DNA from: Plotosus lineatus
Lineage: Eukaryota; Chordata; Actinopteri; Siluriformes; Plotosidae
Assembly (NCBI GenBank): GCA_024760905.1
Contig: CM045746.1
Span: 4,552,001-4,616,000, forward strand
DNA: 64,000 bases
Reading direction: 5' to 3'
The notes beneath the pieces were generated by a model. That model saw nothing but the letters and a program-made list of their open reading frames with translations. It did not search any database and had not been told where the DNA came from. The position numbers and the translations under genes were made by a program. Position 1 is the first letter of the stretch. Every line of letters starts with the position of its first letter. Of this stretch, positions 40,393 through 49,853 are shown in pieces.

Positions 40393-43300
40393 ATGCAGCC
40401 GTGAGGGGGGGGCACAAACCAGTGTCTCTCCCTCACGCCGGTCCCAAGCCCGGATAAATGCAGAGGGTTGCGTCAGGAAGGGCATCCGGCGTAAAACAAA
40501 TGCCAAATAAACTATGCGAATCACAAGAAATAACCACATACCGGATCGGTCGAGGCCCGGGTTAACAACGACCGCCATCAGTGCCGTCAACCAACAGGGT
40601 GCTGATGGAAATGGGACTACTGTTGGTCGAAGACGTCGAAGAAGGAGAGGCGGGAGGCGTGTCCGTTGCCAGAGAGAGAAGAGGAAAGGCATGAGTCTAG
40701 GACTGAAAGTAGGGACTTTGAATGTTGGAACTATGACAGGAAAAGGTAGAGAGCTGGCTGACATGATGCAGAGGAGGAAGGTGGACAAACTGTGTGTTCA
40801 GGAGACCAGGTGGAAAGGTCGCAAGGCTAGAAGCATAGGAGCAGGGTTTAAGCTGTTTTATCACGGTGTGGATGGGAAGAGAAATGGAGTCGGAGTCATC
40901 TTGAAGGAGGAGTTTGCCAGGAATGTTCTAGAAGTGAAAAGAGTGTCAGACAGGGTGATGAGTCTCAAGTTAGAAATTAAAGGTGTGATGGTCAATGTTG
41001 TTAGTGCTTATGCCCCACAGACAGGATGTGAGCGAGAAGAGAAGGAGAGATTCTGGAGGGAGTTAGATGAAGTGATGCAGAGTACCCCCAGAGGTGAAAG
41101 AGTGGTCATTGGGGCAGACTTCAATGGACATGTTGGTGCAGGAAACAGAGGGGACGAGGAAGTGATGGGTAGGTTTGGTATCCAGGACAGGAATGCAGAA
41201 GGATAGATGTTGGTAGATTTTGCAAAAAGGATGGAAATGGCTGTGGTGAATACTTTCTTCCAGAAGAGAGAGGAGCATAGGGTGACTTATAAAAGTGGAG
41301 GTAGGAGCACACAGGTAGACTACATCTTGTGCAGGCGATATAATTTAAAGGAAGTCAGTGACTGCAAAGTAGTAGTGGGTGAGAGTGTTGCCAAACAGCA
41401 TAGGATGGTGGTGTGCAGGATGATGCTGATGGTGAGGAAGGTGAAGAAGGCAAAGGCAGAGCAGAAGACAAAGTGGTGGAAGTTGAAAAAGGAAGAGTGT
41501 CAGGTTGTCTTCAAGGAGGAGTTGAAACAGGCTTTGGGTGGTCAGAAAGTGCTTCCAGATGACTGGACAACTACAGCTAATGTGATCAGGGAGACAGGTA
41601 GGAGAATACTTGGTGTGTCATCTGGAAGGAAAGTAGATAAGGAGACTTGGTGGTGGAATGAGGAAGTGCAGGAGTGTGTACAAAGGAAGAGATTAGCTAA
41701 GAAGAAGTGGGACATTGAGAAAACCGAAGAGAGTAAACAGGAGTACAGGGAGACACAGCGTAAGGCAAAGGTAGCAGTGTCAAAGGCCAAACAGAGCGCG
41801 TTTGATGACTTGTATGCTCGGTTGGAAAGTAAGGAGGAGAAAATGATTTATATAGGTTGGCACAGCAGAGAAATAGAGATGGGAAGGACGTGCAGCAAGT
41901 TAGATTGATAAAGGACAGAGAGGGAAATGTATTGACTGATGACAGAAGTGTGCTGGGAAGATGGAAAGAGTACTTTGAAGAGCTGATGAATGAGGAAAAT
42001 GAGAGAGAAAAAAGAGTAGAAGAAGTGACTGTTGAGGACCAGGAAGTAGCAAAGATTAGTAAGGGTGAAGTGAGGAGGGCATTGAAGAGGATGAAGAATG
42101 GAAAGGCAGTTGGTCCGGATGACATACCGGTGGAGGTATGGAAGTGTCTAGGAGAGGTAGCAGTAGATTTTCTGACAAGAACATTCAACAAGGTCTTAGA
42201 GAGTGAGAGGATGCCAGAGGAATGGAGGAGAAGTGTGATGGTGCCCATTTTTAAGAACAAGGGAGACGTGCAGAGTTGTGGCAACTACAGAGGGATAAAG
42301 TTGATGAGCCATACGATGAAGTTATGGGAAAGAATAGTGGAAGCTAGACTTAGGGCAGAAGTCAGCATTTGTGAACAACAGTTTGGTTTCATGCCAAGAA
42401 AGAGCACCACAGATGCAGTGTTTGCCTTGAGGATGTTAATGGAGAAGTACAGAGAAGGTCAGAGGGAGCTGCATTGTGCCTTTGTGGATCTGGAGAAAGC
42501 ATATGACAGGGTGCCGAGAGAAGAACTGTGGTATTGCATGAGGAAGTCTGGAGTGGCAGAGAAGTATGTTAGAGTGGTGCAGGGCATGTATGAGAGATGT
42601 AAGACAGTGGTGAGGTGTGCTGTCGGTGTGACACAAGAGTTCAAGGTGGAGGTGGGACTGCATCAAGGGTCAGCTCTCAGCCCCTTCTTGTTTGCTATGG
42701 TGATGGACAGGTTGACAGACGAGGTTAGACAAGATTCCCCATGGACTATGATGTTTGCAGATGACATCGTGATCTGTAGTGAGAGCAGAGAACAAGTGCA
42801 GGAAAATCTAGAGAGGTGGAGGTATGCCCTGGAAAGGAGGGGAATGAAGGTTAGCCTCAGTAAGACAGAATACATGTGCATGAATGACAAGGACCAAAGA
42901 GGAACGGTGAGATTACAGGGAGCAGAGATAAGGAAGGTGGAGGATTTTAAGTACCTAGGCTCAACAATCCAGAGCAGTGGAGAGTGTGGAAAAGAGGTCA
43001 AGAAGCGTGTGCAGGCAGGTTGGAATGGTTGGAGAAAAGTGTCCGGTGTGATGTGTGATAGGAGGGTATCGGCAAGAATGAAAGGAAAAGTGTACAAGAC
43101 GGTGTTGAGGCCAGCGATGTTGTATGGGTTAGAAACAGTGGCCCTGGGGAAAAGACAGGAGGCAGAGTTGGAGGTAGCAGAGATGAAAATGTTGAGGTTC
43201 TCTTTGGGAGTAACGAGGATAGATAGGATTCGGAATGAGCACATCAGAGGGACAGCACATGTAAGATGTTTTGGAGACAAAGTCAGAGAGGCTAGATTGA

Positions 43301-43539
43301 GATGGTTTGGACATGTACAGAGGAGGGATAGTGAGTATATTGGTAATAGGATGCTGATGCTGGAACTACCAGGCAAAAGGCCTAGAGGAAGACCAAAGAG
43401 ACGATTCATGGATGTGGTGAAGGAGGACATGAAGGTCGTTGGTGTAAGAGAAGAAGATGCAAAGGATAGGGTGAGATGGAGGCAGATGATTCGCTGTGGC
43501 GACCCCTGAAGGGAAAAGCCGAAAGGAAAAGAAGAAGAA
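40393..43539 (+). mobile_element. RTE/BovB-like LINE, copy 2, full length with TSD
   Basis: The 18-bp duplication GCTGTATACAAACACTCA at 40375-40392 and 43540-43557 defines the insertion exactly. The 5' leader and the 3' end with (GAA)n tail are intact. It is inserted near the 3' end of the L2 LINE. This is the least damaged of the three long copies. Confidence 0.95.
40514..43509 (+). pseudogene. LINE endonuclease-RT with one nonsense and one frameshift (copy 2)
   Basis: The frame opens near 40514 and passes an Arg-rich stretch (GRRRRRRRGGRRV). It continues through the endonuclease (QETRWKG, GADFNGHVG, VDYILC, QHRMVV) and the RT ([42 protein letters not shown]) to the C-terminal RWFGHVQRR and GRPKRR. 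Two lesions are visible: a TAG at 41204-41206 where copies 1 and 3 have CAG, and a one-base loss near 41840. Box A is intact, unlike copy 1. At roughly 1000 codons it is about full length for an RTE-type single ORF. Confidence 0.92.
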
Positions 43540-43567
43540 GCTGTATACAAACACTCACCACACACAA

Positions 43568-43575
43568 CCCCCCCC

Positions 43576-43621
<46 letters not shown>
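43568..43621. repeat. C run followed by (AC)n microsatellite
   Basis: CCCCCCCCCC is followed by about 20 AC units, immediately right of the duplicated target site of LINE copy 2. Confidence 0.95.
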
Positions 43622-43622
<1 letters not shown>

Positions 43623-43802
43623 CATCTGCCATCTGAGTTTGACTGATAGTATACTTAGTCTGTGTTCAAACAAACCAGTCCAAGAATATATTCACCAATA
43701 GAGAATTTAAACCACTTCTGTAACTTGGATAAGCGCGTCTGTTAAATGCTGTGAATGTAAATGATTCAACACTCTGTAATTATGCATTCAATTATTCTTT
43801 CG

Positions 43803-44425
43803 CTGAAACACTTAATAATACAGGGAGGCTGGAGTGTATCTCAACCAACTGAATGAGGTGGTGTACACCATGAATAGCCATCACAGAGCCAACACACTCA
43901 TGTTCACACTTAGGGAAATTTGGATCAGCCAATTAGCTTAATGTACTTGAGTACATCAGAGGGACAACACATGTAAAAGGTTTTGGAGAAAAAGTCAGAG
44001 AGGCTAGATTGAGATGGTTTGGACATGTACAGAGATGGGATAGTGAATATATTGGTCGTAGGATGCTGAAGTTGGAACTACCAGGCAGAAGGCCTAGAGG
44101 AAGACCAGATTTGGTAGATTTATGGATGTGGTGAAGGAGGACATAAAGATAGTTGGAGTAAGAGTAGGAGATGCAGAGGATAGAGTGAGATGGAGGCAGA
44201 TGATTTACTGTGGCGACCCCTGAAGGGAACAGCCGAAAGGAAAAGAAAAAGAAGAAGAGAATTAGCTTAATGTGTTTGTCTTTGAGCTATGGGAGAAAAC
44301 ACGAGTACCCAGAGAAACCCATGCAAGCACAGGGAGAACATATAAACTCCGCACAGAAATGTGCTCACCAAGCCAGAACATTCTGTGAAGCAGATGTGCT
44401 AACCATGACACCACTGGTGCCTTCC
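43803..44425 (-). mobile_element. V-SINE-like SINE interrupted by an RTE LINE end
   Basis: The pieces 43803-43944 and 44260-44425 together form one V-SINE-like copy (body ...ATCAGCCAATTAGCTTAATGT, then TTGAGCTATGGGAGAAAACA). The tRNA-like head is at right. The 315-bp LINE fragment sits between them. Confidence 0.7.
43945..44259 (+). mobile_element. 5'-truncated RTE LINE, TSD AATTAGCTTAATGT
   Basis: Only the last about 300 bp of the RTE LINE are present (from GAGTACATCAGAGGGACA to a (GAA)-type tail). The 14-bp duplication AATTAGCTTAATGT is at 43931-43944 and 44260-44273. This is a textbook 5'-truncated retroposition. Confidence 0.92.
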
Positions 44426-44489
44426 TTCATTGACACTGATTCCTGAACTTTTCCCCACCTGTTCATGGCCTGTTTTGTTTTAAGAATTG

Positions 44490-44818
44490 CTCATTCATTT
44501 ATTTTCTGAACCGCTTAATCCAATTAAGGTAACAGGGAAGCTGGCCCCTATCTCAGCCAACTCCGAGGTACACCCTGGACAGCTCACCCGGCCATCACAG
44601 GCCCAACATTCACACTCACACCTAGGGGAGATTTGGAACACGCAAGTTGCCTACTATGCATGTTTTTGGACTATGGGAGAAAACCAGACAACCCAAAAGA
44701 AACCTACACAAGCACATAGAGAACATGCGAACTACACACTGAAATGCCCAAGCTGGGAATCAAACCCAGGACCTTCTTGCTGTGAGGCAGATGTGCTAAC
44801 TGCTACACCACCGTGCAG
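44490..44818 (-). mobile_element. V-SINE-like SINE, near complete
   Basis: The 3' end at left has TTTCTGAACCGCTTAATCC, the body contains ATGTTTTTGGACTATGGGAG, and the head at right has a B-box-like GGTTTGATTCCC (reverse of GGGAATCAAACCC). It is the clearest copy of this family here. Confidence 0.78.
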
Positions 44819-44837
44819 AGTTTCGAGACTTGCTAGT

Positions 44838-45118
44838 AATGTCTGTCTTCCTTTCGGCTTTTTCCCTTTTTACTCGGGAGTCGCCACAGCGAATCATCTG
44901 ATTCGCACGCTTTGATTTGGCAGAGGTTTTTACGTCGGCTGCCCTTCCTGTCACAACCCTTTTTAGCAAGGGACAGAAACACGCTGACGACTTTGCAGCT
45001 ACTCTTTACGAAAGTCAGCAATGGTTCTTTTACATGAACCTCTCACCATAGACAGTGACAGACATGGCCCGCCTTTGATAACCCAGTTAGCTGCATGGGA
45101 TGGGATGGGGGGGGGGGA
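44838..45118 (-). mobile_element. SINE copy S5, truncated at a G run
   Basis: The LINE-like tail (left, TTTCGGCTTTTTCCC...GTCGCCACAGCG) and the body are clean. It stops at G11 (45107-45117), exactly where other copies have G expansions, and a V-SINE 3' part begins beyond. The head is missing. Confidence 0.8.
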
Positions 45119-45330
45119 GTCCAAAAACATGCTCAGTGGGTTTCTGGTAACTGGCTGTTCCAAATCATCCCCCGGTGTGAGTGCGAATGGTTGTGCGTGT
45201 TGGCCCTGTAATGGCCTGGCAAGCTGTTCAGGGTGTACCCTGCTCTCGGTCAAAGTGGCTGAGATGGGCACCAGTCTCCCTGTGACCCTAATTAGGATTC
45301 AGCGGTTCAGAAAATAAATGAATCAATGAA
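45119..45330 (+). mobile_element. V-SINE-like 3' part
   Basis: GGGTGTACCCTGCTCTCGG, GTGACCCTAATTAGGATTCA and a final AATGAATCAATGAATAAA match the 3' half of the V-SINE-like copies in + orientation. The 5' half was replaced at the G run shared with S5. Confidence 0.65.
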
Positions 45331-45439
45331 TAAAATCAGTAAATATAAAACGCTTTCTCCAGATTGGCGTTTTTAGTCGTTTTAAAATTTGTTCTACGAT
45401 GTCTGTGGTTAAAAAAAAAATTAACTGGACTGAGGCGTT

Positions 45440-45640
45440 TCACGTTCTAGCTTGCCAGTACAAATATGGCGGAGCGCTAACGGGTCTTGTCTGCGGGATC
45501 GTCTCGGGATATTGACGTCATTGGAGCTGCGTTTGGAGCACGGTGTCTGGATTTGAGACGGGGCTGTCCACGCGCTTTCAGCTTCATGCGGGTTCCGGTA
45601 GTGTGTCTGTCCACCGAACGTGAGTGAACTTGAACTGAAC
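45440..45640 (+). promoter_or_regulatory. Candidate TATA-less promoter and non-coding first exon
   Basis: A CpG-rich, non-repeat stretch in an AT-rich neighbourhood. It contains AAATATGGCGGAGCG (45463), a consensus CRE (TGACGTCA, 45514-45521) with an adjacent CCAAT-like ATTGG, and a strong donor CGAAC|GTGAGTG at 45619/45620. The layout fits a first exon on the + strand. The nearest downstream + strand gene is zinc-finger gene 2 at 62.1 kb, but the link is only positional. Confidence 0.35.
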
Positions 45641-45965
45641 CACCTGAGCTGCTTGCGGTTCGGTAAACAGGCAGAGGAAGTACCGGACTCGGGGTGGTCT
45701 GTGGCGAAACGGCTCCACCTCTGAGCGTCACGTCGCAAATAAACCGAGCTCCTTTTACACAGTTTTAATTACCGAATTTAGTTTGATAAACAGATTCGTC
45801 TGCGCTTTCTTTCTTTTCCGTTATTTTTAAACCAGAACTCGAGTGCTGACGTCTGAGGCCTACAAACACTGCATTATCCGGTTGTATTGTCTCCGTATGA
45901 TTGTTGGACAGACGGAGTAAAACAGCACACCGGTATTCTATAAAACACACCTCAATTAGGACCGA

Positions 45966-45993
45966 GAGCGCGCGCGCGCGCGTGTGTGTGTAT
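45966..45993. repeat. Alternating (GC)n(GT)n, Z-DNA-prone
   Basis: GAGCGCGCGCGCGCGCGTGTGTGTG is a perfect purine-pyrimidine alternation about 350 bp from the candidate promoter. Confidence 0.9.
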
Positions 45994-46090
45994 AGTGTAT
46001 TGTGTCTACGGTTAGGCATCTAATAGCAAAAATGAAAAGTTTAAAGAACTTGAAGCAGACATTGTTGAAAGTGCAGAACGTATTTGTTAG

Positions 46091-46425
46091 GGCAGTGGTG
46101 GTCTAGTAGTAATAGGACGTTGGATCGCTGATCCTAAGGTTGCGGGTTCGAGTCCCACTCTCCACAAGGTTATCACTGTCCCCTCAGTGCAGCGAACTGG
46201 GTTATCAAAGGCTGGCTCACTGTCTATGGTGAGAGGTTCATGTAAAAGAACCATTGCGGACTTTCATAAAAAGAGTAGGCTGCAAAGCCGTCTGTGTGTT
46301 TCTGTCTCTTGCGAAACGGTTGTGTCAGGAAGGGCATCCGACGTGAAAACCTATGCCAAATCAAACACGTGACTCATTTGCTGTGGCGATCCCTGATAAA
46401 GGGAAAAAGCCGGAAGGAAATCTCT
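46091..46425 (+). mobile_element. SINE copy S6, complete
   Basis: The head GGCAGTGGTGGTCTAGTAGT has a B box GGTTCGAGTCC (46145-46155), followed by the body and the tail TTTGCTGTGGCGATCCCTG...GAAAAAGCCGGAAGG. It is very similar to S3. Confidence 0.88.
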
Positions 46426-46817
46426 CATCCCTGTAAATGTGCAGATTTGCAGTCTAGTGCAGAGATTTAACAAAAGTCTGGTGTAAACATTAATGTGCAG
46501 ATGCTCTCTTCTCTTCTTCGTGGTAAACCGAACAACTTCAATACTGAAGACTAATGTTGGTGTGACCCTCTCCAGGTCGTAGAAACACACTGACGGCTTT
46601 GCAGCCGACTCTTTTTACGAAAGTCAGCAATGGTTCTTTTACATGCCTCTCACCATAGACAGTGAGAGACCTGGCCTGCCTTTGATAACCCAGTTAGCTG
46701 CACTGGGGGGACAGTGACAACCCTGTGGGGACTCAAACCCCCAACCTTAGGATCAGCGATCCTGCACCCTAACCACTACTAGTCCTTCTAAAAAAATTAG
46801 CATATTGTGATAAAGTT

Positions 46818-47187
46818 CATTGTCTGTCTTCCTTTCGACTTTTCCCCTTTTACTCGGGAGTCGCCACAGCGAATCATCTGATTCGCACGTTTGATTTGGC
46901 AGAGGTTTTTATGTCGGATGCCTTTCCTGTCACAACCCTTTTTAGCAAGAGACAAAGACGCTGATGACTTTGCAGCCTACTCTTTACGAAAGACAGCAAT
47001 GGTTCTTTTACATGAACCTCTCACCATAGACAGCGAGAGACATGGCCCGCCTTTGATAACCCAGTTAGCTACACTGGGGGGGGGGGGGGGGGGGGCAGTG
47101 ACAATCTTGTGGAGAGTGGGACTCGAACCCCCAACCTTTGGATCAGCAATCCAGTGCCCTATACCACTAGACCACCACTGCCCCAAT
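46818..47187 (-). mobile_element. SINE copy S8 inside the Tc1 element
   Basis: It is full length from tail (left) to head (right, GGCAGTGGTGGTCTAGTGGT reversed, B box intact). ATATTGTGATA occurs just outside both sides, and the right copy has lost a few bases relative to the Tc1 consensus. It contains a run of 20 G at 47076-47095. Confidence 0.9.
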
Positions 47188-47414
47188 ATTGTGATAGTTA
47201 TTTTCTGTAATGTACTGATAACAATTAGACTTTCATATATTTTAGATTCATTACACACAACTGAAGTAGTTCAAGCCTTTTATTGTTTTAATATTGATAA
47301 TTTTGGCAAAAAAAGTAAAGAAAACCAAAAATCCCCATTTCATCCGACCAACAAAAAGTGCTTTTAATACAAAAAAAAAAGTCAACCTTCAAATAATTAT
47401 GTTCAGTTCTGCAC

Positions 47415-48146
47415 TCAATACTTGGTCGGGAATCCTTTTGCAGAAATGACTGCTTCAATGCGGCGTGGCATGGAGGCAATCAGCCTGTGGCACTGCTGAG
47501 GTGTTACGGAGGCCCAGGATGCTTCGATAGCGGCCTTAAGCTCATCCACAGTGTTGGGACTGGGGTCTCTCAACTTTCTCTTCACAATATCCCACAGATT
47601 CTCTATGGGGTTCAGGTCAGGAGAGTTGGCAGGCCAATTGAGCACAGTAATACCATGGTCAGTAAACCATTTAGCAGTGGTTTTGGCACTGTGAGCAGGT
47701 GCCAGGTCGTGCTGAAAAATGAAATCTTCATCTCCATAAAGCTTTTCAGCAGATGGAAGCATGAAGTGCTCCAAAATCTCCTGATAGCTAGCTGCATTGA
47801 CCCTGCCCTTGATAAAACACAGTGGACCAACACCAGCAGCTGACATGGCACCCCAGACCATCACTGACTGTGGGTACTTGACACTGGACTTCAGGCATTT
47901 TGGCATTTCCTTCCCCTCAGTCTTCCTCCAGACTCTGGCACCTTGATTTCCAAATGACATGCAAAATTTGCTTTCATCAGAAAAAAGTACTTCCCACTGA
48001 GGTGCAGACGTCCCACTGAGGTGGCTTGATGGAGCACTCTGGGAACAGCCTATTCGCTCAGAGATTTCTTTCTGTGTCTTACCCTCTTGCTTGAGGGTGG
48101 CAATGATGGCCTTCTGGACAGCAGTCAGGTCGGAAGTCTTACCCAT
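47415..48146 (-). pseudogene. Tc1-like transposase, HTH/middle deleted
   Basis: The transposase normally binds the inverted repeats and cuts at TA using a DDE triad. The start MGKTSDLTAVQKAIIATLKQ and the first helix-turn-helix (EISERIGCSQSA) are present. The sequence then jumps to VLFSDESKFC, so about 100 residues are missing. These cover the second HTH, the linker and the first part of the catalytic domain. Downstream, HDLAPAHSAK and NSPDLNPIENLW contain the second Asp and the final acidic residue region of DD34E. The frame is open for 243 codons against about 340 normally. It is probably unable to transpose but could still bind DNA weakly. Confidence 0.92.
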
Positions 48147-48639
48147 GATTGCGGTTTTGAGTAATGAACCAGGCTGGGAGTTTTTAAAAGTCTCAGGAAT
48201 CTTTTGCAGGTGTTTAGAGTTAATTGGTTGATTCAGATGATTAGGTTAATAGCTCGTTTAGACTACCTGAACATGATATGCTAATTTTTTGAGATAAGAA
48301 TTTTGGGTTTTCATGAGCTGTATGCCAAAATTATCAGTCTTAAAACAATAAAAGACGTGAAGTATTTCAGTTGGTGTGCAATGAATCGAAAACAGATGAA
48401 AGTTTAATTTTTATCAGTACATTACAGAAAATAATAAACTTTATCACAATATGCTAATTTTTTAAGAAGGACTAGTAGACCACCACTGCCTCTAAGATTA
48501 AGGTGCATGGTGTGCTGTGAGAGGTAATGGTGCAGTGCAGAGGCTTGTGGTCACCTATATTTGGCTGTCTAGAGCAAATAATTTTAAATGTCCAGTGTAT
48601 ACATGTTTCTGCAGGTTAAGGTGTGTGGTGTGCATTGGA

Positions 48640-48643
48640 AGGC

Positions 48644-48688
<45 letters not shown>
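48640..48688. repeat. (TG)n microsatellite
   Basis: About 22 TG units. Confidence 0.95.
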
Positions 48689-49003
48689 GCTAGCGGCATT
48701 GTGGAAAGCGTAATACCGTATAACAAACCACCAAGTTTAAATTAAGAACCCCTTCATTTGTACAATACACTCCTTATTTTTACCCTGAAAAGTGATTTAA
48801 GGTGGAAAATGTGATTTAAACCCCCTTAATAGAGGGGTACCTCACTTTACGAAATTAATCCATTCCAGACAGACCAACAGACGTTTAAGCCATAGGCCTT
48901 AGTTTACATACACTCATAATGACATGAAAACACTGTGCGCTTTTCATTACATAAACTTGTGTATGAAAGAATAGGAAAAAAAAGGTAATTGTACATATAC
49001 ATA

Positions 49004-49595
49004 TCAACATAATTGATCATTTTTGTCAATTATTTGTTGTACTTTATACAAGTGTGTGCATATCCTTTTTAACATGCTGTAATTCTGGACTGATATCAAA
49101 TTTACAAATGTAAATTCATAATTATTTATAGATATACCCAAAAGCTTAAAGCACAATTGATTATACCGTTCCCAAAACAGCAATACATGTTCTTCATTCT
49201 CAATATAACTTTTCCCATTTTCAAAACAATATGTACATAACCTATTCTCATATAATGTACTGTTGTTTCTTCCTTTATTAACAGCAATTCTAAAATTACT
49301 GCATCTAAATCTAGCTAATACTATCTTAAAATGTACTGGTAAAGGTGATATATTTCTCTGCATGTAAAATTGATTTTAATTGCTTGTATGAGAATGAGTC
49401 TGGCAGACTCTCTAGTTGTAAATGCCATTCCTGTTTAAAGTTATCCATCAATCTTTGCCTAAAAGAGCGAATAAACATTTCCACATCACCCACTTCCTGA
49501 GATACCCATACAAAACCAAATCCGTATTTGAAAAGAATATTCTTAATGTGACTAGCCCAAGTTATTCTACCTATCTCATCTAATGACGGAAGCAT
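49004..49595 (-). pseudogene. LINE E C-terminal domain
   Basis: Two overlapping - strand frames hold the post-RT region: GRITWASHIKNILFKYGFGF, then FKIVLARFRCSNFRIAVNKG and RLCTYCFENG...ENEEHVLLF. The last is a C-x2-C...H-type motif found near the C-terminus of several APE-type LINE proteins. One frame shift lies near 49330-49360. It matches the missing end of the + strand RT piece. Confidence 0.7.
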
Positions 49596-49853
49596 CATTG
49601 AAAGACTATTGTGAAAGAAATTGTATTATTGATGAATCTCAGGCTGGCTTCAGGTCAAAATATTCAACTGTTGATATGTTTATTTTGCAGTCTTTAGTCC
49701 AGAAATATGCTTGTAAAAGGAGGGGTAGGTTTTACTGTCTATTTGTCGACTTTTCCAAGGCATTTGATACAGTGAGACATGATTTACTACTAAGTCTCCA
49801 GGATATTGGGATAAGAGGTAAATTTCTTAACATACTCAGTTTCATGTATACAA

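Larger units (their letters stand above)
32790..43764 (+). mobile_element. L2-type LINE hosting a retrovirus and RTE LINE copy 2
   Basis: Pieces at about 32790-32983, 38982-40392 and 43540-43764 are collinear parts of one L2-like LINE. The first piece encodes SNPTTCSLDPIPS-like residues. The second encodes the RT. The third is the typical 3' end (GGATAAGCGCGTCTGTTAAATG). The endogenous retrovirus sits between pieces one and two, and the RTE LINE between two and three. Confidence 0.8.
46779..48475 (-). mobile_element. Tc1-like transposon, copy 1
   Basis: The ends CTAGTCCTTCTAAAAAAATT and ...AAGAAGGACTAG are inverted repeats flanked by TA. A second copy of internal repeat sequence (AATTAGCATATTGTGATAAA) is typical. 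It is interrupted by SINE S8 at 46818-47187 and carries an internally deleted transposase. Confidence 0.94.
46575..48499 (-). mobile_element. SINE copy S7, split by a Tc1 element
   Basis: The body and most of the head are at 46575-46778. The last bases of the tRNA-like head (GACCACCACTGCC) are at 48478-48499. The cut falls at a TA within CCACTAGACC, the normal head sequence, and the TA is duplicated on either side of the Tc1. Confidence 0.92.
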
